Shown piece after piece: positions 38,574 to 49,550 of a stretch of DNA of 64,000 nucleotides; position 1 is the stretch's first letter, and each line of letters starts with the position of its first letter. The notes under the pieces are model-generated. The model was not told the DNA's origin, ran no database searches, and saw only the letters and a program-made list of their open reading frames with translations. The stretch comes from Luteimonas sp. MC1825 (GTDB lineage: Bacteria; Pseudomonadota; Gammaproteobacteria; Xanthomonadales; Xanthomonadaceae). The stretch is from NCBI RefSeq assembly GCF_014764385.1, contig NZ_CP061714.1:2542001-2606000 (forward strand), given 5' to 3'. The position numbers and the translations under genes are program-made.

Positions 38574-39655
38574 TGCGCCCCGCGCGCGCCACCATCGACC
38601 TCGACGCCCTGCGCCACAACTACCGCCACGCGCGCACGCTCGGCGGCGGCAGGGCGCTGGCCGTGGTCAAGGCCGACGCCTACGGACACGGTGCAGTGGC
38701 CTGCGCACGCGCGCTCGACGGCGAAGCCGACGGTTTTGGCGTGGCCTGCATCGAGGAGGCGATCGAGCTGCGCGAGGCCGGCATCCGCGCGCCCATCCTG
38801 CTGCTGGAAGGCTTCTTCGACGCCGACGAGCTGCCACTGATCGAACGCCATGCGCTGTGGACGGTCGTCGCCTCGCCTTGGCAGGTCGACGTGCTCGAGC
38901 GCCATCCGCTGCGGGAGCCATTGCCGGTGTGGCTGAAGCTCGACTCGGGCATGCACCGCCTGGGCCTCGCACCCGACGACTATCCCGGTGCATGGCGGCG
39001 CCTGCGCGCACTGCCGTGGGTGGGCGGGATGGTCGCGATGAGCCACTTCTCGCGCGCCGATGAACTCGGCCACGCCAGCACGTCCGAACAGCTGGCCACG
39101 TTCGACGCGATGCTGGCGCGGCTTCCGCCCGGCACCACCACCAGCCTGGCCAACTCCGCCGCGCTGATGGCCTGGCCAGCGGCACGCGGCGGCTGGGTGC
39201 GCCCGGGCCTGATGCTCTACGGCTCGCACATGCTCGACGCGCCGTGCGCGGAGGCCGAGCCGCTGCGCGCGGTGATGGAGCTGGCGTCAAAGGTCATCGC
39301 GGTGCGCGAGCTCGCCGCGGGCGAACCGATCGGCTACGCGGGCGCCTTCATCACCTCGCGCCCGACGCGCGTGGGCGTGGTGGCGGCCGGCTACGCCGAC
39401 GGCTATCCGCAGTACGCGACCTCCGGCACCCCGGTGATCATCGACGGCCAACCGGGCGAGCTGATCGGGCGCGTCTCGATGGACATGCTGACCGTCGACC
39501 TGACCGACCACCCCGGCGCCGGCATCGGCAGCGATATCGAACTGTGGGGCGCGCGCCTGCCGGTGGCCGAAGTCGCGGCGCGCAGCGGGAACAGCCCGTA
39601 CCGGCTGCTGACCGGGCTGAAGCGGGCGACGCGACAGACGATCCAGCGCCTCTGA
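38573..39655 (+). CDS. dadX: alanine racemase (catabolic DadX-type)
   Basis: PLP-dependent racemase, 360 residues. The PLP lysine is in [10 protein letters not shown] (about residue 34), the second base Tyr in IGYAGAFIT (about 258), and [11 protein letters not shown] is a family block. Coupling to dadA indicates the catabolic form, which supplies D-alanine to DadA, although it could also feed peptidoglycan synthesis. No other alr gene is in the window. Confidence 0.95.
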   Translation: MRPARATIDLDALRHNYRHARTLGGGRALAVVKADAYGHGAVACARALDGEADGFGVACIEEAIELREAGIRAPILLLEGFFDADELPLIERHALWTVVASPWQVDVLERHPLREPLPVWLKLDSGMHRLGLAPDDYPGAWRRLRALPWVGGMVAMSHFSRADELGHASTSEQLATFDAMLARLPPGTTTSLANSAALMAWPAARGGWVRPGLMLYGSHMLDAPCAEAEPLRAVMELASKVIAVRELAAGEPIGYAGAFITSRPTRVGVVAAGYADGYPQYATSGTPVIIDGQPGELIGRVSMDMLTVDLTDHPGAGIGSDIELWGARLPVAEVAARSGNSPYRLLTGLKRATRQTIQRL

Positions 39656-39703
39656 CCACTGTCGCGCGAAGGCAATGCCTGGCGCTGCGGCGCCTGTCGC
39701 CGC

Positions 39704-40432
39704 TCAGCGCTCGCGCAGCATCTCGCGCAGCTGCGCCACGCAGCGGCGGCTGACCTCGAGCGGCTCGGCGCCGTGGCGCAGGATCGCGTGCACGTGGCCT
39801 TCCGGGTCGCGCCTGAGTTCGACCAGCTCGTGGCGCGCGACCAGGCAGTTGCGGTGGATGCGCAGGAAACGCTCGCCGAACTCCTCCTCCAGCGACTTCA
39901 GCGACTCCTCGATCAGGTCCTCGCCGCGCGCGTGGTGCACCACCACGTACTTCTCCTCGGCCTGAAGGTAGCGCACGTCCTCGACCGGGATCAGGCGCAG
40001 GCTGCCGCGCAGGCGTGCGCAGAGGTGGGTGCGGAGCTTGCCGGGCGCATCGGCGCGGCTGCGCTCGAGGCCGGCGGTGAACGTGCGCACGCGGGCGATC
40101 GCAGCCTCGAGGCGCTCGGGGCGCACCGGCTTGACGATGTAGTCGACCGCCGCGGCGTCGAACGCCGACAGCGCATGCGCGTCGTAGGCGGTGCAGAACA
40201 CCACCGCCGGGCGCGGCTCGAACGCGGCCAGGTGGCGCGCGGCCTCCAGGCCATCGATGCCGGGCATGGCGATGTCGAGCAGCACCAGGTCGGGTTCGTG
40301 CTCGGCGCAGGCCTGCAGCGCGCTGCGTCCGTCGCCGGCCTCGGCCACCACGTCGATGCCGTCGAGCGCGGCGAGCAGCGTGCGCAGGCGCTCGCGTGCC
40401 AGCGGTTCATCGTCCGCGATGACGACCTTCAA
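39704..40432 (-). CDS. algR: LytTR-family response regulator (AlgR-like)
   Basis: Two-component regulator, 242 residues. The receiver domain begins KVVIADDEPLARERL and has phospho-acceptor Asp in LVLLDIAMPGIDG (about residue 54) and Lys in VKPVRPERL. The C-terminal LytTR DNA-binding domain includes VRYLQAEEKYVVVHH and FLRIHRNCLVARHELVEL. The start appears to be TTG at 40432, overlapping the algZ stop as TTGA; no ATG gives a complete receiver domain. Pairs with the adjacent AlgZ-type kinase. Confidence 0.93.
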   Translation of the reverse strand: MKVVIADDEPLARERLRTLLAALDGIDVVAEAGDGRSALQACAEHEPDLVLLDIAMPGIDGLEAARHLAAFEPRPAVVFCTAYDAHALSAFDAAAVDYIVKPVRPERLEAAIARVRTFTAGLERSRADAPGKLRTHLCARLRGSLRLIPVEDVRYLQAEEKYVVVHHARGEDLIEESLKSLEEEFGERFLRIHRNCLVARHELVELRRDPEGHVHAILRHGAEPLEVSRRCVAQLREMLRER

Positions 40433-41481
40433 GGCGTCCTCCTGGCGGGCTGCAGCGGCAGGCTGAGCTCGCAGGCATAGTAGCCCGCGTCCCAGCCGCA
40501 GGTCATCCGCGCGCGCGGGCCGAACGCATAGCCCAGCCGGTGCGCGATGTTGCGCTGCGCGTGGCCGGCCCCGTGCACGCCGGGCACGTGCGGCGGCAGC
40601 GACGGATTGTTGACGCGCAGGCGCAGGGTATCGCCGTCCACGGCGGCCTCGATGAGCACGGTCCCGCCTTCGGGCAGGCGCGAGATGCCGTGCAGCACGG
40701 CGTTCTCCAGCAGCGGCTGCAGCACCAGACGCGGCATCGCCAGGTCCCACGGCAACGGTTCGGCCTTGCGCCATTCCACGCGCAGGCGCTCGCCCAGGCG
40801 CAGCTGCTCGATGCCCAGGTAACGTTCGGCCAGGCGCACTTCCTCGGCGAGCGAGGAATCACCTTCGCCCGCGCCGAGCGCGGCGCGGAACAGGTCGGAC
40901 AGGTCGAGCACCGCGCGCTCGGCGACGTCGGGATCGCGGCGCAGCAGGGTGGCGATCATGTTCATGCTGTTGAACAGGAAGTGCGGGCGGATGCGTGCCT
41001 GCAGTGCGTCGGCCTCGGCGCGGGCATGCGCGGCGAGCTGCGCCTGCCAGCGGTCGATGACGTAGAAGTAGCGCAGCGCAAGCGCGGTGATCAGCGTGAC
41101 CACGCCGGCCGATCCACTGACGAAGCGCAACGATGACGGCCAGCCGCCGGCATCGCCGACGCTCGCGAACAGGGCGTGCACGATCGCCGCCACCACCGCC
41201 GCGACCAGCGCCGACAGCGCCACCGCCGCCAGCGCTCCGGTGCGCCGCGGCAGGCGCGACAGCGTGCGTCGCGACACGCACAGCAGCACCGACACCGACA
41301 GCGCCAGCCACAGCGCGAACCCGCTGGTCGACAGCACGCGTGCAAGGTCCCAGCGCGAGCCGGCGTCGGGCACCAGCACCACCACCACGACCACCAGCTG
41401 CGCCATGCCGAGCATCGCACCCAGCCGCGGCAGGCGGCACAGGTCGGGCAACCACGGCTCGTCGGCGCGCGGGTCGCCCAT
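40429..41481 (-). CDS. algZ: AlgZ/FimS-like sensor histidine kinase
   Basis: Membrane histidine kinase of the LytS/AlgZ group (HisKA_3-independent, His_kinase domain), 350 residues. Four hydrophobic helices occupy about residues 20-150, followed by a coiled coil (AQLAAHARAEADALQARI) and the conserved phospho-His block IRPHFLFNSMNMIATLL. The N-box LLENAVLHGIS is near residue 265. It phosphorylates AlgR. The ATG at 41481 is 4 bp after the esterase stop. Confidence 0.92.
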   Translation of the reverse strand: MGDPRADEPWLPDLCRLPRLGAMLGMAQLVVVVVVLVPDAGSRWDLARVLSTSGFALWLALSVSVLLCVSRRTLSRLPRRTGALAAVALSALVAAVVAAIVHALFASVGDAGGWPSSLRFVSGSAGVVTLITALALRYFYVIDRWQAQLAAHARAEADALQARIRPHFLFNSMNMIATLLRRDPDVAERAVLDLSDLFRAALGAGEGDSSLAEEVRLAERYLGIEQLRLGERLRVEWRKAEPLPWDLAMPRLVLQPLLENAVLHGISRLPEGGTVLIEAAVDGDTLRLRVNNPSLPPHVPGVHGAGHAQRNIAHRLGYAFGPRARMTCGWDAGYYACELSLPLQPARRTP

Positions 41482-41485
41482 CGCC

Positions 41486-42190
41486 TCAGCCCGCGGTAAA
41501 GCGGCGCGACATCCAGTCACCGAGATCGGCGATCTCCTCGGCGCACACCGAATGCGGCATGGGATAGGCGCGCCAGTCGACGTCGAAGCCCAGCTCGCGC
41601 AGCAGCGCCGCGCTTCGCTGCCCGGCCTGGAACGGCACCACCGGATCCTGGCTGCCGTGGCCGAAGAACACCGGCGCGCGCACGGCCGCCTGGGCAAGCA
41701 CGCTGCGGGCCTTGTGCGCGGACGGCACGTAGGCGGACAGCGCCACCAGCCCGGCCAGCGGCGCCGCACTCCGCAGTCCGGCAGCCAGCGTGACCGCCCC
41801 GCCCTGCGAGAACCCGGCCAGCAGCACGCGCCCGCGCGCCACGCCGCGCGTGGCCTCGCGCGCGATCAGCGCCTCCACCTGCGCCACCGATTCGTCGACG
41901 CCGGCTTCATCGGCGCGGTGGTCGAGGTCGGCGTCGACGATGTCGTACCAGGCACGCATCGCCATGCGACCGTTGATGGTCACCTTGCGCACCGGCGCAT
42001 TCGGGAACACGAAGCGCAGCGCCGGCCAGTCGCGGCGCACCAGCTGCGGCACGATGGGGGCGAAATCGTTGCCGTCCGCGCCCAGGCCGTGCAGCCAGAT
42101 CACGCTCCATGCGGGTGACGGCCCGGTCTCGTGTTCGATGCAGTCCAGCAGCATGGCGGCGCTCGGCAGGGTTGGCGCGCCATTATGCAT
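41486..42190 (-). CDS. carboxylesterase/phospholipase-type alpha/beta hydrolase
   Basis: Cytosolic serine hydrolase of the phospholipase/carboxylesterase (EstB-like) family, 234 residues. The oxyanion block IWLHGLGADGNDFAPIVPQL, nucleophile elbow GFSQGG (Ser about 128), Asp in GHGSQDPVVPF and His in YPMPHSVC form the expected triad. The start could also be the ATG at 42154 (MLLDCIEHE). It sits 4 bp upstream of algZ, apparently a positional neighbour rather than a functional partner. Confidence 0.9.
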   Translation of the reverse strand: MHNGAPTLPSAAMLLDCIEHETGPSPAWSVIWLHGLGADGNDFAPIVPQLVRRDWPALRFVFPNAPVRKVTINGRMAMRAWYDIVDADLDHRADEAGVDESVAQVEALIAREATRGVARGRVLLAGFSQGGAVTLAAGLRSAAPLAGLVALSAYVPSAHKARSVLAQAAVRAPVFFGHGSQDPVVPFQAGQRSAALLRELGFDVDWRAYPMPHSVCAEEIADLGDWMSRRFTAG

Positions 42191-42220
42191 GGCACGCCCG
42201 CCGGGCCCGCCGCGCCGCGG

Positions 42221-43196
42221 CTACTGGTCGAGCGAGAAGCGCACGGTGATCGCGGAGGCCACGCTGCTGCCGCCGGGTGCGAAGCGGTACTCGCCGACCG
42301 CGGCCAGCGCGGAACGGTCGAACACGCCGGGCGGGGTCGCACTGACGACGCGCGCGGCCGTGACCGAGCCGTCGGGGCGGATGGTGAAACCCACCTGCAC
42401 CGCGCCTTCGACGCGACGGTTCAGCGCCGCCGCGGGATACCGCGGCGCGGGCTGGTGCAGCAGGCGCGGCACCGGCGCGGGCGACTCCGCCACCGCGGCT
42501 GCGCTCGGCCGCAGGCGGCAACGCCCCTGCCGGCGCAGGCCCGGCGTCGCCGTCCGCCAGCGGCGGGGGACGTTGCGGGGCTGCTGGCGGCGGCAGCGCG
42601 GGCGTCGGACCCGCTCCGGCAGGTGTCGCACCCCGCACCGTGGCCGCAGCGCGTGCATCGGCGTCGGCGCGCACGCGCTGCACCTCCACGGCCGCCAGGC
42701 GCATGTCCTGTTCGCGCGCGGCCTTCGCGCCTTCTTCGATATCGGCCTCCACGCCGGCGATCGCGCCGGCCAGCCGCTGCAGGGCCGGCGCGTGCGGATC
42801 ACTCGCGGCAATCAAGCCATGCAGCCGCTGCGCCGCGCCGACGTCGCGCCGCGCGATCGCCTGCTCGCACGCGATCAGCAGGTAGGGCTGCAGGTCGGTG
42901 ATCGCACTGGCGAGGGCGGCGTCATCGGGATCGCGACGCCTGGCTTCCAGCCAGTACTCGATGGCACTGTCGCCGGCCGGCGCATGCAGCCGGCCTTCGC
43001 GCAGCGCGCGACTTCCCGACGCCTTCAGCTCATCGATCGGCCGCCGCGACAGGTCCACGGCCGGCGCCGCGGTGGAACCGGTGGCGGTGCCCGGACCGTC
43101 CACCGCGTCCGCCCCGGCGGCGGGCGGCGACTGCGGCTGGCAGGCGCATGCAAGCAGGGCCGCGGCCAGCGCCGCAACCGGTAGTCCAAGCCTCAT
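42221..43196 (-). pseudogene. TonB-domain lipoprotein, frameshifted
   Basis: One gene split by a +1 frameshift. The first frame encodes a lipoprotein signal (AALAAALLACAC), a helical repeat region (CEQAIARRDVGAAQRLHGLIAA) and a Pro/Ala linker. The second frame carries the C-terminal TonB domain (YPAAALNRRVEGAVQVGFTIRPDGSVTAARVV, ending ITVRFSLDQ). The switch lies near 42495-42515, where one extra base would explain it; frame 1 beyond that point and frame 2 before it are Arg/Cys-rich nonsense. Whether this is a sequencing error, a true lesion or programmed cannot be decided from one sequence. Confidence 0.8.
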
Positions 43197-43266
43197 TTCC
43201 AAGCCCCCCGTGGCTTAACGGGGCAAGCCTAGGCCGCATCGATGACGCTGCCGCTGCAGTCGCGCT

Positions 43267-45162
43267 TCAGTCCCGCGACGGCGCCGCGCGCAGCGCATTC
43301 GCGCGCACCAGCACATCGGGTGGCGCCAGTTCCTCGGGCGTGGCGAACACACGGTGGCGGCGCAGCCACGCGCCGGCGGCGCGCGATGCACCCAGCGCGA
43401 CGATCGGGATCGACAGCACCAGGCCCAGCACCACCGGCGCCAGCCACGCCGCCAGCGCCGGCGACACCATCCACGCGGCAAGCCCGGCACCGATGCCGAA
43501 CAGCGTCATGCCGCCATACAGGCGCAGCAGTTCGCGCAGCGGCAGGCTGCCGTCGTCGCGGCGCTGCGATTCCCAGCCCGAGTCGCGGCCGGCCAGCACC
43601 TCGGCCACGCCGCGCGACTGCACGTACATGGTGACCGGCGCCATCAGCGCCGCAAGCAGGGTTTCCAGCAGTACGCCGGCGGCAGAGCGCAGCGCGCCGC
43701 CGCAGCCACGGCGCATCACCGGGTCGACCATGGTGGCCAGCCAGCCCATGAGCTTCGGTGACAGCAGCATCGACATGGTCAGCGCGAACACGCCGAGGAA
43801 CCGGTCCTCGTCCTGCTCGCGCCAGTAGCCGGCGGGCGTGAACCCCTCCAGCGACACCTGGCCGAACGAGAATCCCGCGTGCAGCAGCGGGATGGCGATG
43901 CCGACGATCATCAGCATCGCCCACATCGGCGCGGTGAAGTAATGACCGATGCCGATCAACAGGTGCCAGCGGCTGACCCAGTGCAGGCCGCGCGCCGGCA
44001 GCACCGCACCGTGCTGCAGGTTGCCCTGGCACCAGCGGCGGTCGCGCACCAGCATGTCGGTCAACGACGGCGGGCCTTCCTCGTAGCTGCCGGCGAGTGC
44101 GGGAATCATGTGCAGCGCCCAGCCCCCGCGGCGCAGCAGCGCGGCTTCGACAAAGTCATGGCTGAGCACGGTGCCGGCGAACGGCTTCACCCCGCGGAGC
44201 TCCGGCAGCCCAGCGCATTCTGCGAACGCGCGCGTGCGTATCATCGCGTTGTGGCCCCAGTAGTTGCTCTCCGCGCCATGCCACCAGGCCACGCCGTAGG
44301 CGATCACCGGCCCGTACACGCGGCCGGCGAACTGCTGCATGCGTGCGAACAGCGTGCTGCCGTTCACGATCACCGGCAGCGTCTGGATCAGCGCCACGTC
44401 GTCGTGGCCCTGCATGGCCGCGGCCAGGCGCACGAGGGTGTCGCCGGTCATCAGGCTGTCGGCGTCGAGGATCAGGAATTGCGGATAGGCCCCACCCCAG
44501 CGCCGCACCCAGTCGGAGATGTTGCCGGCCTTGCGCTCGCTGTTGTCGTCGCGCAGGCGGTAGTGCACGCGGGCCTCCGCGCCCAGCCGCGCGCGCAGCG
44601 CGGCGAATGCGGCGCGCTCCTCCTGCTGCAGCTGCGGCCTGCGGGTGTCGCTCAGCACGAAGAAATCGAAGTGGCCCAGGCGCCCGGTCGCGGCCAGCGA
44701 CTCGTGCATGGCCTGCAGGCCGGCCATCAGCCGCCCGGGCTCCTCGTTGTAGATCGGCATCAGCAGCGCGGTGCGCGAGGCCAGCGCCGGCAACGGGTCG
44801 CCGGGGCGGATGCCAAGCCGCGCAGGGCGTTTCTGCAGCACCAGCACGAAGCCCGCGATCGCGCCGACGAACGCCTGCACGATCCACGCGAACAGCAGCA
44901 CGAACAGCACCAGCAGCGTGCCTTCCAGCGGATCGATACCGTTGCCGCGCAGCAGCCACCAGATCTGGTAGGCCGCGAACAGGGTCACGCTGACCGCGCT
45001 GCCGATCACCGCGAATCGCCGCCAGCGCATGTTCGGCGGCCGCGTCGGGAACGGCGGACTGCGCAGCGTGCCCGCGGCCAGCGTCTGCACCGGCATCGCC
45101 AGCGGCGACTCCGGCGGCAGGTTGCCGGGGATGGTCGCGCCGGGTACCTGGGCTGTGCTCAC
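43267..45162 (-). CDS. opgH: glucans biosynthesis glucosyltransferase H
   Basis: Inner-membrane family-2 glycosyltransferase, 631 residues, making the beta-1,2-glucan backbone of osmoregulated periplasmic glucans. The cytosolic GT domain lies between membrane segments and includes [32 protein letters not shown] (DxD-like), [20 protein letters not shown] and [11 protein letters not shown] (QxxRW-like). The start is GTG at 45162, overlapping the opgG stop by 4 bp (GTGA). Forms the opgGH operon; the family also links nutrient state to cell size in E. coli. Confidence 0.94.
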   Translation of the reverse strand: MSTAQVPGATIPGNLPPESPLAMPVQTLAAGTLRSPPFPTRPPNMRWRRFAVIGSAVSVTLFAAYQIWWLLRGNGIDPLEGTLLVLFVLLFAWIVQAFVGAIAGFVLVLQKRPARLGIRPGDPLPALASRTALLMPIYNEEPGRLMAGLQAMHESLAATGRLGHFDFFVLSDTRRPQLQQEERAAFAALRARLGAEARVHYRLRDDNSERKAGNISDWVRRWGGAYPQFLILDADSLMTGDTLVRLAAAMQGHDDVALIQTLPVIVNGSTLFARMQQFAGRVYGPVIAYGVAWWHGAESNYWGHNAMIRTRAFAECAGLPELRGVKPFAGTVLSHDFVEAALLRRGGWALHMIPALAGSYEEGPPSLTDMLVRDRRWCQGNLQHGAVLPARGLHWVSRWHLLIGIGHYFTAPMWAMLMIVGIAIPLLHAGFSFGQVSLEGFTPAGYWREQDEDRFLGVFALTMSMLLSPKLMGWLATMVDPVMRRGCGGALRSAAGVLLETLLAALMAPVTMYVQSRGVAEVLAGRDSGWESQRRDDGSLPLRELLRLYGGMTLFGIGAGLAAWMVSPALAAWLAPVVLGLVLSIPIVALGASRAAGAWLRRHRVFATPEELAPPDVLVRANALRAAPSRD

Positions 45163-46676
45163 GGCGTCCACCGCGACAGCCAGGTCTCCGACAGCCGCCC
45201 ATCGTCGTCTTCGAGCCAGGCTCGCAGCTCGATCGCGCGCGCCGCGCCGGGCTCGAGCTCGAAGCTCATGCGCCAGCCGCCGGTATCCGGGTTGCGGTAG
45301 GTGACCGCGTTGCGCAGCATGCCGGCCGAGGCGCTGGCCTGCACGCGCACGCCGTCGGCGCGGCCATCGAGCTCGCCGCCGGCGAAATCCACCACGTACA
45401 GGCGGCCCTTGGCGGCATCCAGCGCGCCGCTGCGGGTCGCCGCCACGCGCGCCAGTCGCGGATGCCAGGCGTGGTCGCGGCACCAGTGCAGGCGGTAGCG
45501 GAAGCGATGCTCGCGGCCGGCAGCCAGCGGCTCGGCTGGCCGCCAGAACGCCACGATGTTGTCGTTGAACTCGTCGCCGGTGGGGATCTCCACCAGGTGC
45601 ACTTCACCCGCGCCCCAGGCGTCCAGCGGCTCCACCCAGCAGCTCGGGCGCTTCTCGTAGCCGGCCTCGAAGTCCTGGAACTCGCCGGCATCGCGCTTGC
45701 GCTGCATCAGCCCGAAGCCGCGCGGGTCACGGTCCTGGAAGCCGCTGTGCTCGAGCGAGGCCGGATTGCGCAGCGGACGCCAGGCCTGCTCGTCGCCACC
45801 GGTCCACAGCGCCAGCCCGTCGGAGTCGTGCACCGCGGGGCGCACGTCGTCGACGCCGACGCGGTCATGCGCGTCGAACTCGAACATGCTGGTCAACGGC
45901 GCGATGCCGGCATTGGCCAGCGCGACGCGCGGGTACAGGCGCGCGTCGACCTCGAACACCGTCTCGTCGCCGGGAGTGATCACGAAGCGGAAGGCACCGG
46001 CGACGCGCGGCGAATCGAGCAGTGCGTGCACCACGAGCCCCGTGGCACCCGCGGCCGGGCGTTCCAGCCAGAAGTCGCGGAACACCGGGAACTCCTCGGC
46101 GCCCGGGTCGCCGCTGCCCAGCGCCAGCCCGCGCGCCGACAGTCCGTAGCCAAGGCCGCGTGCCACCGCGCGGAAGTAGCTCGCGCCGAGGAAGCTGGCC
46201 AGTTCGTCGAAATGGCCGGCACGCTGCACCGGCGCATGCACGCGGAAGCCGGCGAAGCCGATGTCCTCGCCTTCCGGCGGCTTCGGCACGCCGTGGTCGA
46301 AGTCGAACAGCTCGCGCGCATACGGGAACGGCCGCGTGCGGTCGTCCTCTACGAGGTGCATGTCCACCCGGTCCTGGAAGATGTAGCCGCGATGGAAGAA
46401 CTGCAGCTGGAACGGCAGGCCGTCGTCGCGCCAGAGGGCGCGCGCGCCGCGGAAGCGGTAGTCGCGGTACTGGTCGTAGCCGAGTCCGGCAAGGGCACGC
46501 GGCAGTGCGCGCGGGACCGGCACGTGCGGTGCGGCGGCCAGCCTGCGCGCGATGGCCGGCACGGTGCCGGCATCGAACCCCGCGGCGGCCACTGGCGCGC
46601 GCGCCCGGCCCGGCGCCGGCAGGGCGGCGATGAGCGGCAGGGCAAGCCCGGCGAGGAGGAGTTGTCGACGTTGCAA
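45159..46676 (-). CDS. opgG: periplasmic glucan biosynthesis protein (OpgG/OpgD type)
   Basis: Exported protein of 505 residues that acts with OpgH on glucan release or branching. The leader begins [20 protein letters not shown], an RR-plus-hydrophobic pattern that looks Tat-like, a trait of OpgD. Family blocks include [65 protein letters not shown] and [16 protein letters not shown]. The start is a TTG at 46676; no in-frame ATG precedes the family sequence. It is coupled to opgH. OpgD versus OpgG cannot be settled without alignment. Confidence 0.9.
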   Translation of the reverse strand: MQRRQLLLAGLALPLIAALPAPGRARAPVAAAGFDAGTVPAIARRLAAAPHVPVPRALPRALAGLGYDQYRDYRFRGARALWRDDGLPFQLQFFHRGYIFQDRVDMHLVEDDRTRPFPYARELFDFDHGVPKPPEGEDIGFAGFRVHAPVQRAGHFDELASFLGASYFRAVARGLGYGLSARGLALGSGDPGAEEFPVFRDFWLERPAAGATGLVVHALLDSPRVAGAFRFVITPGDETVFEVDARLYPRVALANAGIAPLTSMFEFDAHDRVGVDDVRPAVHDSDGLALWTGGDEQAWRPLRNPASLEHSGFQDRDPRGFGLMQRKRDAGEFQDFEAGYEKRPSCWVEPLDAWGAGEVHLVEIPTGDEFNDNIVAFWRPAEPLAAGREHRFRYRLHWCRDHAWHPRLARVAATRSGALDAAKGRLYVVDFAGGELDGRADGVRVQASASAGMLRNAVTYRNPDTGGWRMSFELEPGAARAIELRAWLEDDDGRLSETWLSRWTP

Positions 46677-46837
46677 GGGCGCGGCGCGGGGGGCGGAGGC
46701 GGCAATGTAGCAATGAACCGGGGCGTGCTGCTGCCCCGCGATTCACGCCGCCCTGACGCCGGCGCCGCGCGCGCCACGACACGGCGCATCACACCCGCGT
46801 GCGAAAATCCCCGCCTCCGTCGACACCAGGGCCGCGC

Positions 46838-48019
46838 ATGCCGACCACCTCCCCGCTCGTCTGGGAAGCCACGATCGCGCTGATCGTCGCGCTGCTCGCC
46901 TTCGACTACTTCTTCCACGTGCGCAAGGCGCACGCACCCAGCCTGCGCGAAGCCGCCGTGTGGTCCGCGCTGTACGTCGGGATCGCCCTGCTGTTCGGCG
47001 CGGGGGTCTGGTACTGGGGCGGTGCCACGATGGGCGCGGAGTACTTCTCCGGCTATGTCACCGAGAAGGCGCTGTCGGTCGACAACATCTTCGTGTTCCT
47101 GGTGATCATGGCCAGCTTCAAGGTGCCGCGCGAGGACCAGCAGAAGGTGCTGCTGTTCGGCATCACCTTTGCGCTGATCGCGCGCACGGTGTTCATCCTG
47201 CTGGGCGCGGCGCTGATCGAGCGCTTCTCGTGGGTGTTCTACCTGTTCGGCCTGGCGCTGCTGCTCACCGCGGGCAACCTGCTCAAGCCGCAGCACCATG
47301 GCGAGGAGGACGAGAAGCCCAACATCGTGGTGCGCCTGGTGCGCAAGGTGTTCCACTCCAGCCCGCACTACGACGGCGACAAGCTGTTCACCACCTGGCA
47401 GGGCAAGCGCGCGCTCACGCCGATGCTGCTGGTGATGCTGGCCATCGGCGGCACCGACATCCTGTTCGCCTTCGATTCCATCCCGGCGATCTTCGGCCTC
47501 ACCCAGAACATCTACATCGTGTTCACCGCCACGGCGTTCTCGCTGCTCGGCCTGCGGCAGCTGTACTTCCTGGTAGGCGGGCTGCTGGAGCGGCTGGTGT
47601 ACCTGTCACTCGGCCTGGCGGCGGTGCTCGGCTTCATCGGCGTCAAGCTGGTGCTGCACGCGCTGCACGAGAACAACCTGCCGTTCATCAACGATGGCGA
47701 CCCGGTGCCGGTGATCGAGATCAGCACCGGGCTGTCACTGGTGGTGATCGTCGGGCTGCTGGTGGTCACGGTGCTCGCGTCGCTGCTCAGCCCCAAGGGC
47801 AGGGCCAAGGCCGCGGTCACCGAACTGCGCCGGCACGTGGGCGACTACCTTGCGCTCGGCGACGATGCCCCCGCCGCCGAGCGCGCGCGCCTGCATGCGC
47901 AGGTCGTGGCGGCCGAGGCACGCGTGCACGCGCTGGAGCCGCGCTTCAAGGCGATGATCACCCACCCGAAGCGGCTGCAGCACGACGTCGAACGCGTGCA
48001 CGCCGCGCAGCGCGGCTGA
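46838..48019 (+). CDS. TerC/Alx-family membrane protein
   Basis: Polytopic inner-membrane protein, 393 residues, of the TerC/Alx family implicated in manganese or tellurite handling and pH response. Family blocks are YFSGYVTEKALSVDNIFVFLVIM, IERFSWVFYLFGLALLLTAGNL and GGTDILFAFDSIPAIFGLTQNIYIVFTATAFSLLGLRQLYFL, with intramembrane acidic residues (SVDN, GTDI, AFDS). A helical cytosolic tail of about 70 residues follows the last helix (LHAQVVAAEARVHALEPRFKAMI). The ATG at 46838 starts the conserved region; it is 160 bp from the divergent opgG. Confidence 0.92.
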   Translation: MPTTSPLVWEATIALIVALLAFDYFFHVRKAHAPSLREAAVWSALYVGIALLFGAGVWYWGGATMGAEYFSGYVTEKALSVDNIFVFLVIMASFKVPREDQQKVLLFGITFALIARTVFILLGAALIERFSWVFYLFGLALLLTAGNLLKPQHHGEEDEKPNIVVRLVRKVFHSSPHYDGDKLFTTWQGKRALTPMLLVMLAIGGTDILFAFDSIPAIFGLTQNIYIVFTATAFSLLGLRQLYFLVGGLLERLVYLSLGLAAVLGFIGVKLVLHALHENNLPFINDGDPVPVIEISTGLSLVVIVGLLVVTVLASLLSPKGRAKAAVTELRRHVGDYLALGDDAPAAERARLHAQVVAAEARVHALEPRFKAMITHPKRLQHDVERVHAAQRG

Positions 48020-48095
48020 GGCCTGCGACGGCGGCACCCACACCGCGCAGTGAAGCGCGGCGTGCCGGTGACTGGCCCGTGTGCGTGGTCGGGCC

Positions 48096-49550
48096 CTAGT
48101 CCACGCGCGCGGCTGCGACCGTCGAGCGCTCCTGCCAGCCGCCACCGAGCACCTTGTACAGGGTGACCCGGTTGCGTTGTTCGGCCATGCGCGTGGCCAC
48201 CAGCGCCTGCTGCGTGGCGTACAGCGCGCGCTGCGCATCCAGCCGCACCAGCGAGCTGTCCAGACCGGCCGCGTGGCGCGCCTGCGCCAGTGATTCGGCG
48301 CGCGTGGCGGCATCAACCAGCGCCTGCTGCGCACGCACCTGGCGGGCCAGCGCGTCCGCCTGCGCCAGCGCATCGGCGACCTCGCGGAAGCCGACCTGGA
48401 TCGCCCTTTCGTACTCCGCAAGCGCGATGTCGCGTTCGGCGGTGGCCACGCCGAGGCCGGCACGCAGGCGTCCGCCCTGGAAGATCGGCAGGTTGACCTG
48501 CGGCATGAAGCTCCAGGCCCTGGTGCCGCTGTCGAACAGACCCGACAGCGCATCGCTGGCCGAGCCGACGCTGCCGGTCAGCGAGATCGACGGAAAGAAC
48601 GCGGCGCGCGCCGCGCCGATGTTGGCGCTGGCGGCATGCAGTCGGTGCTCGGCGGCGATCACGTCGGGCCGGCGCAGCAGTGCTTCCGCCGGCAGTCCCG
48701 CCGGCAGCGCGGTGAGGCCGACCACGGCGCCTGAATCACGCAGCGGCAGCAGCTCGGGCGGCACCGGCGCGCCGGCCAGCAGGTGGAGCGCGTTGCGGTC
48801 CAATGCCACCTGGCCCTGCAGGCGCGCGACATCCGAACGCGTGCCTTCCACCTGGGTGCGCACCTGCTCCACCTCGAGCGCCGACGTGGCGCCCAGCGCC
48901 TGGCGCTGCGCGGTGAGTGACAGCGTGCGCTCGTAGGTCTCCAGCGCGGATTCCGCCAGGCGCAGCTGCTCCTGGTCGGAGGCCAGCGCCAGCCATGCGC
49001 CGACGACTTCGGCTACCAGCGACAGCTGGGTGCTGCGCTGCGCCTCGGCGGTGGCCAGGTATTGCTGCAGCGCCGCCTCGCCAAGGTTGCGCACGCGCCC
49101 GAACAGGTCGAGTTCGAACGCCGCCAGGCCGATGCCCGCGACGTACGACTCGCTGTCGGGCACATCGCCGCCGACGCGCTCCATGGTGGCGCTGGCACCG
49201 AGCGACGGCATGCGGTCGGCACGGCGGATGCCGTACTGCGCGCGCGCGCGCTCGACGTTGAGGATCGCCACGCGCAGGTCGCGGTTGCTGTCCAGCGCCT
49301 GGGCGACGACGGCCTCCAGCGCCGGGTCGGCGAGGAAGTCGCGCCAGCCGACATCGGCCATGGGCAGCGCGGCAATGGCCGGATCGGCCGGCGCGAACGC
49401 GCCGGCCTGGCCCGCGCGCGTGGTCGCGGGCAGCGGCCATTCCACGGGGATCGCGGGTGCGGCGGCGGGGGTGGCCGGCACCAGCGTGGCGCAGCCGGAG
49501 ACCGCCAGCGCGATGGCCAGCGCGAGGCTCGCGTGCAGTGGCTTATGCAT
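48096..49550 (-). CDS. RND efflux outer-membrane channel lipoprotein (NodT/OprM family)
   Basis: Outer-membrane factor of a tripartite efflux pump, 484 residues. The signal ends in a lipobox ([10 protein letters not shown]). Two OEP repeats are visible: [27 protein letters not shown] with LDLFGRVRN, and [35 protein letters not shown] with [16 protein letters not shown]. Its ATG overlaps the pump gene stop by 8 bp. With the adaptor and pump it makes an SmeDEF/TtgABC-type system. Confidence 0.95.
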   Translation of the reverse strand: MHKPLHASLALAIALAVSGCATLVPATPAAAPAIPVEWPLPATTRAGQAGAFAPADPAIAALPMADVGWRDFLADPALEAVVAQALDSNRDLRVAILNVERARAQYGIRRADRMPSLGASATMERVGGDVPDSESYVAGIGLAAFELDLFGRVRNLGEAALQQYLATAEAQRSTQLSLVAEVVGAWLALASDQEQLRLAESALETYERTLSLTAQRQALGATSALEVEQVRTQVEGTRSDVARLQGQVALDRNALHLLAGAPVPPELLPLRDSGAVVGLTALPAGLPAEALLRRPDVIAAEHRLHAASANIGAARAAFFPSISLTGSVGSASDALSGLFDSGTRAWSFMPQVNLPIFQGGRLRAGLGVATAERDIALAEYERAIQVGFREVADALAQADALARQVRAQQALVDAATRAESLAQARHAAGLDSSLVRLDAQRALYATQQALVATRMAEQRNRVTLYKVLGGGWQERSTVAAARVD

